Shown here in pieces: positions 44,665 to 57,810 of a DNA stretch of 64,000 nt. Both the position numbers and the translations under genes were made by a program. Source of the DNA: Triatoma infestans (Eukaryota; Arthropoda; Insecta; Hemiptera; Reduviidae); assembly GCA_011037195.1 (NCBI GenBank), contig JAAEAF010000122.1, positions 62,001-126,000 of the forward strand, written 5' to 3'. Each line of letters opens with the position of its first letter. The first letter of the stretch is position 1. Under the pieces are notes generated by a model, which was given only the letters and a program-made list of their open reading frames with translations, searched no databases and was not told the origin of the DNA.

Positions 44665-46285
44665 ACTTCCATACGAGCCTGGCTTTCCTAAGGCTTGTTC
44701 AAACTACTAACTTGTTCTATCACATTTATTGCTAGTCTACTATAAAAACGAGTTAAGGGTGTAATAAAATTTAGTACAGGTAGTGTGTAGAATGGTCGCG
44801 GTAGAGATGCGTAGGCAGCGAGTTAGTATAAGTGGAGGATATTGGGGGTGGGTTGGGGACGGAGCAGTGAGCCGTTGAGGGGGAGACAAGAGTAGCTAAC
44901 TCTAGTTGGCTATATACTGGTACCGAACGTTTCCAACCATGTTAGTAGTCGTTGTAACTGAAGTGAAGACGGTAGTATATGGGAGGCGGTGAAGGTGGAA
45001 GGTTTAAACTCTCATGTGTACTGCTTACTTGCCGGCCTTCCATGCCTACACCCGGTAGAAGTAGAGATCGTGATAGGGTTACATATGGTGTTAGTAATAC
45101 TTGTCCATGACTGTCGATGTTACACTTTTACATCGTTATCTTTCTACATGTATCTATCCTCTATTCGCCATTTTGCTTGTGTACCTTACAATTTCTTACC
45201 ACATTTTTTTTTCGCCGCTGAAACTGTAAACTTGAGTATGGCGTTATTATATTATCCCGATCCTTTAAGAATTTCCAGTAGGCTGTATACACTTGTGCGA
45301 ATTATGATGAAATATTAAAGGAAAATGAAATTACTTCACCGAACCGTTAACATCGAGTCGTTAACACTCCTTCGTCTCTGACATTTCCACACAACGGAAG
45401 CACCTGACTCTCACTTCCACTTTCCCAACATTAGTTAGGCTACTGTCACAGATGACCCATTGTATTCTCCGTTCACTGACAGTCTCATAACAGTCCCCAT
45501 AAGCAACCAGTCTCCTGTAAAAGGTGCCGTTGATTTCAATTTTCGAAAAGCTAAGAATGGGAGATACTTTACATTTGGAAAAAGCTGACATCAGTTTAAT
45601 GGAACGTCCCAAGAAACTAACCAAAAACAGCTCTCTACAGAGCTTTCCTACGTTCCTATTGCCATTCATATCTCCGTCTTCCGCACCACATGTTTCCTAA
45701 GTCATGCATTTATTCTCTAATATTCAATTCCTAAACCCAAATATCTTCTACACCTACCTGCTTCCTGTCTACCGATAAGCCTGCTACCCGGCCAAATCTT
45801 TGAAATATTCCTTGTAAACAAATGAATTAATCTTCAATCTTCCAATATATAATCCCTGCCATTAGATTTAGGTGCCAACATTCAACCATTCTGCACTGTC
45901 TTCATATCGTTTGGGATTTTTTTTTTCGATGTGAACGCAATCCTTCGATCATGTTTGATTTTTTATTATTCATGTTTTCCAAATATCAATCAAGACTTTC
46001 CTCATTTTAGACCAACGTGCTAAGCCAAATGTGCTTTAGGGCTTTTCCAATTTTTATATAACACAGCTTTGAAGACATTGCAACTTACTGAAGTAATCAT
46101 CCCCTCCTGATTCGATGATATTGCATGTCCTCTTAAGTGAACTTGATGCTGTTAGTTCATTTCGAAACCTATATAGTCTTCTATTACAAATAGGAAATTA
46201 TTTAAACAATTATTTAAATTATTATTATTATTTGTAGTTAGTATTAATATTATTAAAATAGTTATTATTTAAATTATTTAAACAA
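44246..46285. other. Intronic stretch without recognisable gene
   Basis: It holds an (AC)n run at 44632-44662. The ORFs at 44989-45318 (+) and 45361-45669 (-) have no domain signature. The minus one (IEINGTFYRRLVAYGDCYET, CDSSLTNVGKVEVRVRCFRC) looks somewhat protein-like but is not recognised and could be part of an unknown transposon. Nothing else is supported. Confidence 0.5.
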
Positions 46286-46289
46286 TTTG

Positions 46290-47128
46290 GTGCTTAACAC
46301 TTACAGACTTTTCTTACTGTAATTTACACAGTTATAAATGACGGATTTTCTTCAAACTTATTTTTTTTACTAGAAGTTTAGTTGCGATCAAAGTTACATG
46401 AATGGGAGAATTAATCAAAACAACTTTTTGGAGGTTTAACCTTACCCCAAAAAATCCATTTTCTCAAAAAAAGTTTCAAATAAAAGTGATAATTTTCTGT
46501 ATTTTTGGGAAAAGGGAAAATCACAGAAAACTGATGAAACTAGTGTGTAAAAACGCATTTCGGTATACCCATTTTTTTCAAAATCACAATTTTGGCAAAA
46601 TATTTAATTTCTAATTAATATTATTTACATGATACAATTGTATAATAAATTGAAATAGCATTTTAGAAGAAAACAAAACATAACCCCACCCTGCCGCCCA
46701 AAAGCCATCTTAAATGAATTTTCCTAAAGAAATGTTGCAAATAAAAGTTATAGCTCCTAATATGTGTAAAAGTTATAGCTCTTCATATGTGTAGTTGATG
46801 TACCAAGTCTAAAGAAAGTCTTTGGAGCCTTTGTCGAGAAAATGACAAAAAAGTGAAAAAACCCTTGCAATAAAGTAGTACTTTAGGTTGGGGAATTCGG
46901 ACAGATAACTTACTGTCAGATCCCATACTGACACCTAAACGGAATGTCAGTTTTGAACTTTTTGCAATTTTTTCATTTTTGAGCTTATGCTGTTCACATA
47001 CAAGCAAACGCACAGATCATTTTCTAAAAACCACTTTTTTGAACTCAGAGGACCTCAGAACGGATATTTCTGATGAAAACTCAATATCTAAAATTTGTCA
47101 CGATTACAATGCTTCCTCTTACTAGGGA
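46290..47128 (-). mobile_element. Dominant repeat, nearly full length, minus
   Basis: It starts near CTTACAGACTTTTCTTACTG. AAATTGAAATAGCATTTTAG, AAAAGCCATCTTAAATGAAT and CCTAAACGGAATGTCAGTTT are internal. It ends with CACGATTACAATGCTTCCTC TTACTAGG. Confidence 0.82.
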
Positions 47129-47734
47129 GTATGTAATAGTCAATTAAATTAAACAAAAAATAATAATAATAATAAATTATTTTTGGAAAGCTTTTTCCTG
47201 AATACATTTTTTATTGATTAGTTGTTGCAAATTTTCATTGAATGGAGGAAATCATTCAAGAAATATGCATAGAGGATGTTGGCGAACATGCATCACTGGT
47301 CAGTGCCACACAGTATTGGACTTGTCTTTACAATTTCTAGGCGAAAAAAAATGTATAGAGTATTCATTGAAACTGTTGAATATGGATGTAGGGAGGAAAC
47401 AGCCGGACGTATGTGCAGTACTGTTGGATATGTTCGGAGGGAGGAGGGAATCAAATTTTTTATAGTATTTTTATTGTTTTATATTTTATTTTTGAGCCCA
47501 TTTTTTTTTTGTGTGCATCATTCAATCAGTAATTATAGAAAGCTAGTTCTAACAATTTATTTATATTTAGTCTGCTCCGTTTTGGAATATTTTTTTTTTA
47601 CACCAAATTAAAGATCTGATTTGCTGGGTTTTCAGATGTTTACATATCTCTAACAAACGCTAGTTTTAGCGACTTTAATTTGCATCAGGTCGACGAAAGC
47701 TTAGTGTTATGCTATATCTGCTTATTATTATTCA

Positions 47735-47830
47735 AAGGAGGGGGGAGGGCCAAACCCTACGCTATCCAAAGCTTCCATGGGCTCATATAGCTAGCTGCCC
47801 CGCAATATCTGTTTGGTGTTCGGCCAAAAC
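47735..47830. repeat. Short repeat family C (ACCCTACGCTATCC type)
   Basis: GAGGGCCAAACCCTACGCTA TCCAAAGC and GGGCTCATATAGCTAG recur in degraded form at 48060, 55612 and 62838. The 48060 copy includes a minus-strand B box (GGATCGAACCC), suggesting a tRNA-derived SINE. Confidence 0.5.
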
Positions 47831-48059
47831 TTGCTAGGAGTAAAAGTAAAAGAAAAAATATATCTACGATGCATGATGACTTGAGCTAAATGTTGAAGTC
47901 TGTTGGAAGATGTGATAGTTAAAGGAATCACTGGCAGAGTCAACCAGTGTATCAAAGCTCGCCATCGTATAATAATTGGTTATCAACTTTCAACACAGAT
48001 CCATAAGCATAATTCAGCCAGGAATATGTTTCATTTCACTTTGTAATTATGATTCGTCC

Positions 48060-48110
48060 AAAGGGGGGGGGGATCGAACCCTATTCTATCCAGAGTATCT
48101 TTGGGATTTG
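48060..48110 (-). repeat. Short repeat family C, with B-box-like end
   Basis: GGGGGATCGAACCCTATTCT ATCCAGAGTATC; its reverse complement contains GGGTTCGATCC, an RNA polymerase III B-box consensus. Confidence 0.5.
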
Positions 48111-48137
48111 TATATATATATATATATATATATATAT
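48111..48137. repeat. (TA)n microsatellite
   Basis: About 13 TA units. Confidence 0.93.
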
Positions 48138-48182
48138 GTTCCCTAATGAAAAACCACAAGAATCCGAAATCTGGAACGAATA

Positions 48183-48315
48183 TCCGGCATCGTGATAAGA
48201 AGTCGGAAAGTACAGTCAGTATCAAAGGGCAGAATTAAACGGAAGTGGGAATCGCGACGTGCTTATAGCATGTCATTCCCCCCCATAAAAGTCGCCCGTC
48301 TAGCAAGCTTCAAAT
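48183..48315 (+). mobile_element. SINE family 2 body
   Basis: CCGGCATCGTGATAAGAAGT, GGAAAGTACAGTCAGTATC, GGCAGAATTAAACGG and AAAGTCGCCCGTCTAGC correspond to the body of the 384-608 copy; the tRNA head is lost. Confidence 0.75.
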
Positions 48316-48349
48316 TTGCACGCTCTTTAATTTTTATGTTTATGTAATG

Positions 48350-48375
48350 TATATATATATATATATATATATATA
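48350..48375. repeat. (AT)n microsatellite
   Basis: About 13 AT units. Confidence 0.93.
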
Positions 48376-49348
48376 GAGGGGGGGAGTGAGAGAGAGTGAG
48401 AAAGAAAAAACAGCTGATAAAGTGTGCAATATGTTTATATGTTTGATCAGCTGATATTCATTTAGAAATAAAAAATAAAAGAAAATATATTCAGAACAGA
48501 TATTATTAATAATAAGAAAGTCCATTAGATGATTGGATTGAAGCTGGAATAGAACTAGAAATAGCTTCTATTTCATACATTGGTGTAAAAGGTCCCTGTT
48601 GAAACTTCTCTCTAAACAAACCGCATTTACTGTTCAATGACCCGCACCGTTGCTTTGCTGTTTATATATATATATATCTTTTCAGATTACTCCTTCAATT
48701 TGTTTCCGGCTTTTCAGTTTGAATTCATTTCCGTCATGTAGCCTGTTCAATCTGGCGAGGAAAATTTTGTTTACATTTCAACAATTTTAATAAAGGCTTT
48801 TGAATTAAAATCAAATTCATTTAATTAATTCAGAGTCTGTTGCAATTTAATTTAAATGTCTATATGATTCTTATATCTGTATAAAACTATTTTATGTAGG
48901 AAATTTAATTTAAATAAACGTGCTTTGTATATATTATGTTAAGCTAGTGTATATTTTATTATTGTGCGCAGTTAAATAGTGTAAAGTTGCTGGATATTGA
49001 TAGACGGAATGGTTATATAAACTAAATCCATTGTGATCTGAAAGATGTGTTTGTACACGGAATGTAGGTCATCAGTAAAGTGTACCACGTGTAATTGTTG
49101 GTGATGTGTGCGTGCAGTGAGCTACGTATGAATAATGGTTAATCTCAAGTAATTGCACATGTCAACTACCTTTGCTGGGCCCTAAGTGTACTTGGTGAAT
49201 GTTAGTGTAGTGTCAGTGTACGTGTTATCAAGCTGGGAGAGCCGCAGATACGCCCAAGATCTCACAAGAAGTAGCTAGTCCTCTTCCCCCTGCGGAGTAG
49301 ACTTGAGATTTAGAATAATTTATTACAGATCTGTAAAACACTTAGATG

Positions 49349-50470
49349 TTCGGGTTGAGATCGTCTCAGTGGTTTGTTATAGACCAACATTTCACCATAT
49401 TAAATAGGCTACATCAGGGTAGTGCGGACTTTAATGCTGAACCAACACTGAAAAGGAAACAGGATGTGGGTAGTGTAGAACACTGGAAAAATGAGGCTTA
49501 GCTTCCCCCTCCTTCCCTGTTTTTTATAAGGTAAAAAATAATTTATCGGTTTCAATGAAATGTGGTGCAGAATGAGGTAAAACAGGCAATAAATTGTTTA
49601 AAGGAGCATTAATTGGATCGAGTCATGGTTCACAATGCCAAAATGAGGTTATAGATCACTTGAAAATGGAATTAGTTTGGTTAAAAGTTTATAAAATGAC
49701 GTAATAAATCAGTTCAAAAGGGTATGAGTTTGCCTCCATTGTTCAAAAAAACATAATAAACTGGCTCAAAAAAGGAAACATTTTGCTTATGAAGTGGTTC
49801 ACAATGTTCAAACTAAGATAATAAAAGATAATAAATCGTTTCAAAAATGGATCAACAGGACTTCAATGTAGTTCAAAATGTTCAAAGCAAATGAATAAAT
49901 TGGTTCAGAGAAAGATAAATTTGTCTGAAAAGTAGTTCAGAATGTTAAAAATTAGGTAATAAAAGACAATAAATCGGTTCAAAGAAAAGATCAATAGGAC
50001 TTCAGTGTAGTTCAAAATGTTAAAAATGTTAAAAATGAAAGAACGAATTTGCGCAGAAAAGTGATTCACATGTTCAAAAGAGAAAAGTGAAATTTGCCTG
50101 AAAAGTGGTTGGGAAAGTTCAAGAAAGCTAATAAATCGGTTCAATGTGGTTCAAAATGTTCAAATTGAGGTAATAAATTGGTTCAGAAAAGAATAAATTT
50201 GACTATATTGATTCAAATTGAAGTTAAAAATAGTTAATAAATTGTATCAAATGAGGTTTTCTTGGATTGAATCGTGGTTCAAAAATGAAGTTCCAGAATG
50301 GATAGAAAAACCTGCAGTACCAACCTGTTCCGTTGATTCAGCATAGTGTATATTTTATAATTGTGGCCTCTAACCATATTACCCTGAAGTAGACTATTTT
50401 TTTAAAATACTAATTATGGGCGAAACTTTGGCTTATAACAAACCACTGACACGATCTCAACCCGAATCGA
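49349..50470. mobile_element. Inverted-repeat element B with hammerhead-like modules at both ends
   Basis: The left end 49349-49420 (TTCGGGTTGAGATCGTCTCA, GTGGTTTGTTATAG, then the reverse of CCCTGATGTAGCC ... GGTGAAAT) is mirrored by 50382-50470 (CCCTGAAGTAG ... GGGCGAAAC, TTATAACAAACCACTGACAC, GATCTCAACCCGAA). The next inner segment, CTAATGCT..ACCAACACTG at 49431-49452, also occurs in element A at 39041-39062. The centre is a degenerate tandem array (49560-50260). Confidence 0.72.
49560..50260. repeat. Degenerate ~60-base tandem array
   Basis: The repeating theme is TGGTTCAAAATGTTCAAA..GAGGTAATAAATTGGTTC AGAAAAG..ATAAATTTG, recurring about every 55-65 bases with many small changes, roughly ten times. 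It lies between the inverted ends of element B and has no coding frame. Confidence 0.8.
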
Positions 50471-50479
50471 AGACCTAAC

Positions 50480-53400
50480 TGTTTTACATAACATTGGTCG
50501 CGATAGGCTGAAATATTAATACAGAGGTTACTGTTGCTATACAATATATATATATATATACAATATATATATATAATATAAATATAATATATATATATAG
50601 GTTGTTAATATCATGTATTTGTAAACTTGATGTTGATTTTCTGTTAGAAAAAAAAACGATTTATCTGTTCGTTGTTAATGAGCGATGGTTTCAAAGTTTT
50701 TCGGCTACAAAACAAGGTGGTAAAAAGCAAGATTAATTTCTATTATTTTTTCGGCCTTCATCAATATCATAATTTTATTTCAATATATTTATTAATAATT
50801 ACATACCTCACAAAGCAGTGCACTTTTAAAAATGGAACTAAATTAATTAACAATTTACAATAATTGTTGATTGAGAATATCAATTATAATTATTATTACG
50901 GTACAAGAAGTTATTTGACAAACGATATTTATTGTACAAACGAGCGAACTCTGGTCTGCTCGACTACTAATGTAAAGTTTGACAAATGATCGGATTGGAA
51001 AGGAGACTTGACATGTTAAATTAGAAGGAAACTAGTACATTTGACTACTAAGTCACAGCACTACTATATCTATCATATACCAAATATCACTAGTACTTGT
51101 GTAATTGTATGTAGAAGTTCAACTATAATTGTCTACTTTTATGAAACTCAAACACTTGCTAGATCCAATTTTTACTATCTTGAGCAATTCTTAAAAAAAT
51201 TGCAAACCATTTATATTTTATCTTTTTATTTTGGAATTTAAATGCATTTTAATCATGATTTCCATCACTTCGTATGTTTTCAACATGTTGCATGAACTGA
51301 AAAAATTTTAATCGAAAATTGATATCTGTTTAATAATGGATTGAGAAAATGTTCTTTACTTTTTTTTTGTTTCTTGTTTTATTCTGCTTTTACTTTGTTT
51401 TCTATTGGTTGGAAATATGCAAAAGTGGTTGGATGTTTCAGCAAAGAAGACTGGTCTGTTAGTACGAAGTACCGCCACAACAATTTTCTATCCCAGAACC
51501 AGGATACCACTTACCACTCCTTCAATCAGTAATTACGTCATTACCTACTCATCAGGTATCTGATTTAAAAAAAAGAAGAATTAAAGCAAAAAAAAAGATT
51601 GTGATCAAGAAACACACGTATTTTCTTCATTTTGTTTGTTTTTTGTCTTTCAATATTTACTATTCATTCGCATCTATCTTTATTTCAAAACACCTTTTAA
51701 ATATTTTCAAACTAATTCTTCGCACTAGACAATAAATTTTAATACAATATTTTCTATTCACCGAATATTTCGCACAAACTGTTTGCTATTTTACTGCTTT
51801 ATCCATTATTGTTTCTTCTCTCACTTTTGCACAAAACAAAACAAAAAATAAAAAGATAAAAATAGAAATTTAAACTTTTGTCTTGTTTTGTTTGATTGTT
51901 TTTTGTTTTTTTAATTTCCTCACGTATTCTTCTTTTTTTTGTTCTTTCAAAAGCGAAAGAAAGCACAGCTTGCCACCAAAAGGATATATTTTGTGTTTTA
52001 AATTATGCACAATTTTACACTAAATCTTACTCCTTAGTAAATATCATAGTTGTTCAAATTTTGACGTATGGATTAAAAATGGTATAAAGTATGAAAATTA
52101 TTTAGGTTAAGTGTAAAATACATATATATATATAATGAATTGGTGATTTTGGAGAGTAAAGATGGTGATGTTGATGCTAAAAGTTAAAATTCAAATTAGA
52201 ATGCTTAGAGATCTAAACCCTATAATCTGTGCTGAAAACATCACAGGTTCAAATGAAGACCTCACAAGAGGAGGTTCGTCAAGACAAAGTTCCTGAGATT
52301 TGGTCCCAGATCCTTGGCTAAAGTTTTTACAGAATGCAAACATTCGTATTCTTATTTATATGCCTCGGAAGATTCCTATTTACATGCCTCGCAATACTCT
52401 AGAAGCTTTTATTGGAAATGGAACGTAATCTTGCCTGAGCTTGTATAAAGCTCATTACCCCAATATTTTAATTTTTGTTTTAGTTATAAAATATTCTTTT
52501 AATGTACACTTTTTTTTTTTAGCTAAATTCCAAGTTGCATTTTTTGTTTCATTTCGTGAAGAATTTTAAATCAACACAGAAGAATGGGTTTAAATAATGT
52601 GATTGGGCTATTATGATTATATATACCTTCATATATGTGGATATATATATATATATATATATATACATCCAATTTTTCCCCAATTTCCCACAGGTTTATC
52701 ATTTTATTTTATAAAACAGCTGACATTTATAGACAGCTGTTAATATAAACAGGTTGAACAAAAAAGGAAATTAAACTAAATTAAAATGACAGTTCATTTG
52801 CAGTAAATGACAATCATTTGCAGATATTTTGGAATTTTTCACAGATAATTTTAAAGTTTTTACACAATCAGCGAGTTTGGTTAAAGGATTTTAATCTTTT
52901 TCTTATTGCAAGTACGGAAATCCTGTATGAGTTGTTACACTTTGAGCGTAAACTATACGAATGCGAACGATGTTTCATAATGAAATACTGAATCTTATTT
53001 TCATTTTTCTATTGGCTGTATGGCCGTCTATGGGCTTAAGGCGTTGAACACGTGCTATAGAATAATCTTCTGGTAATCCTTTCCAAGAACAGCTGCTGCC
53101 TGCTCCTTCAAACCATATCCTACAGAAATCCATCGTCTCATTTCTATTCGGGTGTTTCCTTTCGATTTCTTCACTCCAACAATGTCTACAAAAGAGACTA
53201 TGCGCAACCCTCGCTTGCTAATTCTTGAGATTTCTACAACTTATCGATCATGTTTCCAGAGGCAATTCTTCTTCGGCTACCTTCATATCGTTTCAGCCCA
53301 AATTACTACGTTTCTGATGAAATTTTTCGTTTATTTATTTATTTTTATTCTTAATAATTACAACATAAATAGGAAACGGATTTGTGAGAAGATAAAGCTT

Positions 53401-53480
53401 TAAGAAGGAGAGACATCTTTAGGGTTCCTGGAGACATCAAGAAACACATCATCACATGAAAATATAGAGATAGTCAAATA
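50480..53480. other. Intronic stretch without recognisable gene
   Basis: Very AT-rich, with (TA)n-type runs at about 50545-50600 and (AT)n at 52641-52665. The short ORFs (50672, 51041, 51341, 51896, 53152) are compositional. Confidence 0.6.
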
Positions 53481-53489
53481 TCCACTAAA

Positions 53490-53790
53490 ACAGTACTTTT
53501 TGTTCTTTCTTACTCTGGGTTTCCCTTCTTTTAGATTGCCGTCAGGTCCAATAACTCCACGATTTCATCCTCCTTCTTCTTTTTCTTCTGTTTCTTCCTG
53601 GAATACTCTTCCTAATGGTTTCCGTCTGTCTTCCACGGGCATTCTTCTAAAGTAGCCATGCTAGCTGAGCTTTCCTTTCTCAATTTTTTCTGCCACTTCC
53701 ATTTCCTGTTTGATAACATCATCCCCTATACCTTCTTGTCTTCTTGAGACATCTTCTCCAATAATCCATTTCCACCATTCTTAATCTTAC
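53490..53790 (-). pseudogene. Possible LINE fragment, minus
   Basis: On the minus strand a segment reads RRMPVEDRRKPLGRVFQEET EEKEEGG, similar to the GHVRRMPxxRxPK tail motif seen at 17285. Stops are frequent, and the similarity is short and partly low-complexity. Confidence 0.3.
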
Positions 53791-56700
53791 AGGGCTTCTG
53801 TGAGTGGTGGTCAGTTTCTGCGCTGAAAGGATTCCCTTAATCAGATTGGGGAAAAGATATTCTTTTGTCCTTTTTAGGGACATGAAAACAGTTTACCAAC
53901 CATCGATGACTGGATATTGGATGTTTTTGTGGGAAAGGTTATAAAGGTGAATTCTGTGCGACTTAAAAGGTCTCCCTTGGGTTTTCAGTGTTTGTAGAAG
54001 GAAAGAAGTTGTCGGTCATATGTAACTGAGTGTGTATGGTGATGAAGCTAGACTAGGGCTGTGGGTCCGCTAAACCCATTTAGTTTCACATATCATCGTC
54101 CAACTATCTCTGCAAGTCCTATGCATCGTGTGTGAATGTTGGTGGTGTCAATGTATGTTGTTCCTCTTGTTAGCATGGGAAGCACGCTGAAAAGTGGCTG
54201 ATCCACTTCTCTTTGCGGGGATTATCGCTGACCTCTCGGAATCAATCAGTTTTCTTTGATCTTTTATGGTCTGTTAAGGGAAACGCAGTTGAGATACATT
54301 TTATCTTCTAAGAATTTCATGTTTCTTCGGAACTATCACTAGACTAAATCTGTAGAATTATGATAATTTCTATTGTTTCTAAAAAAATAAAAGATTCAAT
54401 TTTTGCTGGAATAAAGTTATAAAGTTTGTTGCTTTATTTCCATAAGACAAACTAAAGTATAATTGTCGCTGATGATGAACGAAACTTCTGAAATTTAAAT
54501 TTCAAACTCTGATGGATATAATTAAAAAAAAAAGAAAAGAAGTATAATTATAGTAAGTTGCCCTCCTTCTACTTATCTGGCCGCTATTCAAGCTTTCAAC
54601 ATTCAAGGACCTCTATAAAACATTGTTTTGTCCCATTTTTCACACAGCTTTCTTCAAAGTGATAACGGGAAACTGTACCTCTGGTAAATAATAATAATTT
54701 AACAAAATTAAAAACACTCGCTCTTATGTATACATATACATAAAAATAAATACCACAAAAAAGAAAAAGAAAAATGTAAATAAATATTATGAAAATATCA
54801 AGGGGAACCTTCTTCTTGTTTATACACTATTTTTATAGCCTTACAAAAAAAGGCTTTTCCCGTGTTACTTTTAATTCTACTCCTTCCCGGGGAAAATTTC
54901 TGCCAGTTGGATCTTTATTTATGTGAGTTTTTTTTATTTTCCTTCAGCTTTATTGACACTATTCTAGTTTCTCTTCCCGTTCTTTCTTTGCCTTTATTCA
55001 ACATTTAAAAAGGCAAATATCCCCATACAAAATTTATAAGCAAACTTGACGATAAAAATTAGAATTAATGATGAATACCTTAATAAATGTTTTGGCATAA
55101 AAGGAAGAAGAAGAGAAAGGAATGAAAACAAATTGGGAGAGAGATTGAAGAAATAATGATATCAATAATTAGGCTGGAGCACGCTCAACAAAAAAAGTAA
55201 TAAAAGAATATTGTTTCAGATCATTTATTTTTATTAAAATAGGGCAACCATAATTAAATAATGCTTGCTACCTACAATGTTGGTTTTGGAAAAGATTTTT
55301 CCCAACTTAATGAAATTAAAAAAAATTAAAAACAATTCGTCAATTTCTTTAAACTTGACCGTTACTATGATAACCCGTGGTTTTAGATAAGTTAAATCTT
55401 ATAGTTAACTGGACCTTAAAATGCCCTATCCAATTTTGAAAGAGATTCAAGTAAAAATCGAAATAAACTATTTCTACCGGAAAAAAATAACCCCTATCAT
55501 AAGTTGAAAATGTTTATCCATATTTCCTGATTCTAAAAAGAACCCTTCGCTCCAAGAGGAAAAACCATACGCTCTAATTTGAAAACCTGTATTTATTATT
55601 AATTTGTCCATGTGGTAGGATGTAACCCGGCGCTATCCATTGCCATTCAAGATTATCATACATAGCTATCTCCATGCTTTAACTAGATCCCAGATCTAGT
55701 CCACACCTACGAATCACACATGCTTGAATAAGCATTTTGTGAAGAAGATACAGCCATCTAATCTTTTCGGCAGATGTGCTTGGTGCAACCACTCGTCTTG
55801 AATCTTAACAAACTTTCTCCACTGATACCCATCTCTGGGAAACTTCCCTAAATCGAGAATAGTTCCCTGCCAAATCTTTTTCTTTTAGAAATTTCATGAA
55901 CTGGAAGGTTATACTGGGCGTTTCGATATTTTATGTAACCAGGCTTGTAAACCTTCAGTTTTAATCCTTTCAGCAGATTATTAGTGTCTCTTTCATTTAA
56001 TCTAGCATCTTCGAGCGTCCTTTTATTAACAATCCCCTTGATGAGGAAACCTGTTAGCATGCGCAGTTTAATCTCATTTGGGCCTACCCATTTTGTAACC
56101 TTTCCAAGCTATATAACCTTTGAAAAACAAAACAGTTTAAGCTCAATCATTCATCAGTAAAAAATAAACAATTAGATGGTAATTAATAATAAATTAATTT
56201 CATTGAAAAAGTAATATAAAAATTCATTTTATTTGTATAACATCATCATTTCGGAGAGACCAATGCGAAATATGTATTTGACAGATCATCAATAAACTAG
56301 ACCTATCAGGGTTATCAGCAATAAAGCAGTGGAAAATTGATGAATATATGCGAATATTAGTGGTGTTTTTCAGGAGTCCACTAATATTGCTTTTTAAAAT
56401 ATTTTCTTTTATTGAATTTAATGATTTTTTTTTCTTTCAGCGCTTTTTAAAGTGAAAATTCAGAATACATTTGACAGTTAGTGCGACGAGATATCGAACT
56501 TAAATAAATATATTTACTACTAATAATAATTTAAAAAGAAAATTGGAAATCTTTACATTTTGTTTATCACGTTATGTGCTGTTCACTTCTTCTTTTCTTC
56601 TTTAACTTTTGCACGTAAATAAAAAAAATAAAACACATGAGGGTACACTTTTAAAAATTAAAATTTTTAAAATAGATCCTCTTGTATCGATTAGAACAGA

Positions 56701-57580
56701 ATAAACATAAACAAGCTATAATGCACATTTTCCACATAATTCTATTATATTATTATATTTTGCTTGTTGCACTTGCACCGATTTGTTGCATCATGTGCAC
56801 TTGTACTTTATATTTTTATCTTGATGTAATGTTTGTTTCTATTTTAATTGATTGTTTTTCAACTCTTTTAAATGAACATTTTATGTTTTTGTTTTTAAAT
56901 TGATATTGCTTATATTTTGGGCGCAATATCTGAGTTGTGTTTGTCATAAGCATGACTTCTTTGGTTGGTTCTGATCGGTTTCCGATTTTTTTTTTGTTAA
57001 TATTTCTCTAATATCAGTGCCTGGTTTATCAATGTAAAACGTTGATTTTTTCACTTTTAAAATTTCTATTACAAACTGCACTGAACTGGTTATGTAAGAA
57101 TTTTGGTGTAACAAAAATCCGAAACTGGTCAAAACCAATCAAAAGAAGCATCCTGTGATGGCGATATTTAAGGTTTTATATTGAGAGAATGGCTGGCAAT
57201 CCTCCATGGCTGGCAACAGGGAGCTCCATACTTAAAGGGAGTGCCTGTACTTTGGAAAAAGTTGCGTGTTATACGATAACTTAGACTTGCAAAATTGGCA
57301 ATAAATTGTCAACATTGTGTATTTATAGCATTAAACTCAATGGGGATTTTTGATTATTGTTTTTTTTTGTAGGCATATATTATATTTTCAAAAGAAAAGC
57401 CCAACAACTTATGCAATAGATAATGAGGCCTACATTTTTGCAAATACCCTTATGGTCAGACAATTGTGTAAATATATTTCAAGTTTCCCTAACATTTGTG
57501 TTCAGCCAGTCTTTTTTAACGCAATCTTAATAGGTCTATTTTAGCATACAGTGATTTACAGTACACTCTCCCTGCACGTG
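53791..57580. other. Intronic stretch without recognisable gene
   Basis: AT-rich. The minus ORF 55848-56060, extended upstream (WVGPNEIKLRMLTGFLIKGI, ERDTNNLLKGLKLKVYKPGY), is protein-like and may be a fragment of an unrecognised transposon. A family C repeat occurs at about 55612-55680. Nothing else is supported. Confidence 0.5.
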
Positions 57581-57589
57581 TGCCTTTTT

Positions 57590-57810
57590 TATTAGACCTA
57601 ATGCTGGTGATGAGATAGATTTCTAGGAAAATCTTTTGGCCATAGGGTTTTCTTCCACATATTTTCTACACAGGCCTTTTCAACTGACATAGTGCTCTGC
57701 GTTTTCCACTTCTTCTTGACAAAACCTACAAGGGCCAACTCTTGGCAAGTGCAAACGATATATATGTCGTGGTGGAGCCACTCTCCTCACCATATAAACA
57801 GCAGACATTT
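57590..57810 (-). pseudogene. LINE C-terminal zinc-knuckle fragment, minus
   Basis: The minus strand reads LARVGPCRFCQEEVENAEHY V, then a stop and GLCRKYVEENPMAKRFS. C-R-F-C followed by E-x-A-E-H is the LINE tail knuckle (compare CRFCKAEEELPVH at 43655). The plus-strand ORFs at 57692-57937 and 57742-57996 are shadows of this and its flank. Confidence 0.62.

Noticed and set aside
49560..50260. CRISPR-like array of repeats
   Set aside because: Units are degenerate with no constant repeat and variable spacer alternation, in an animal intron. It is an ordinary decayed tandem array.
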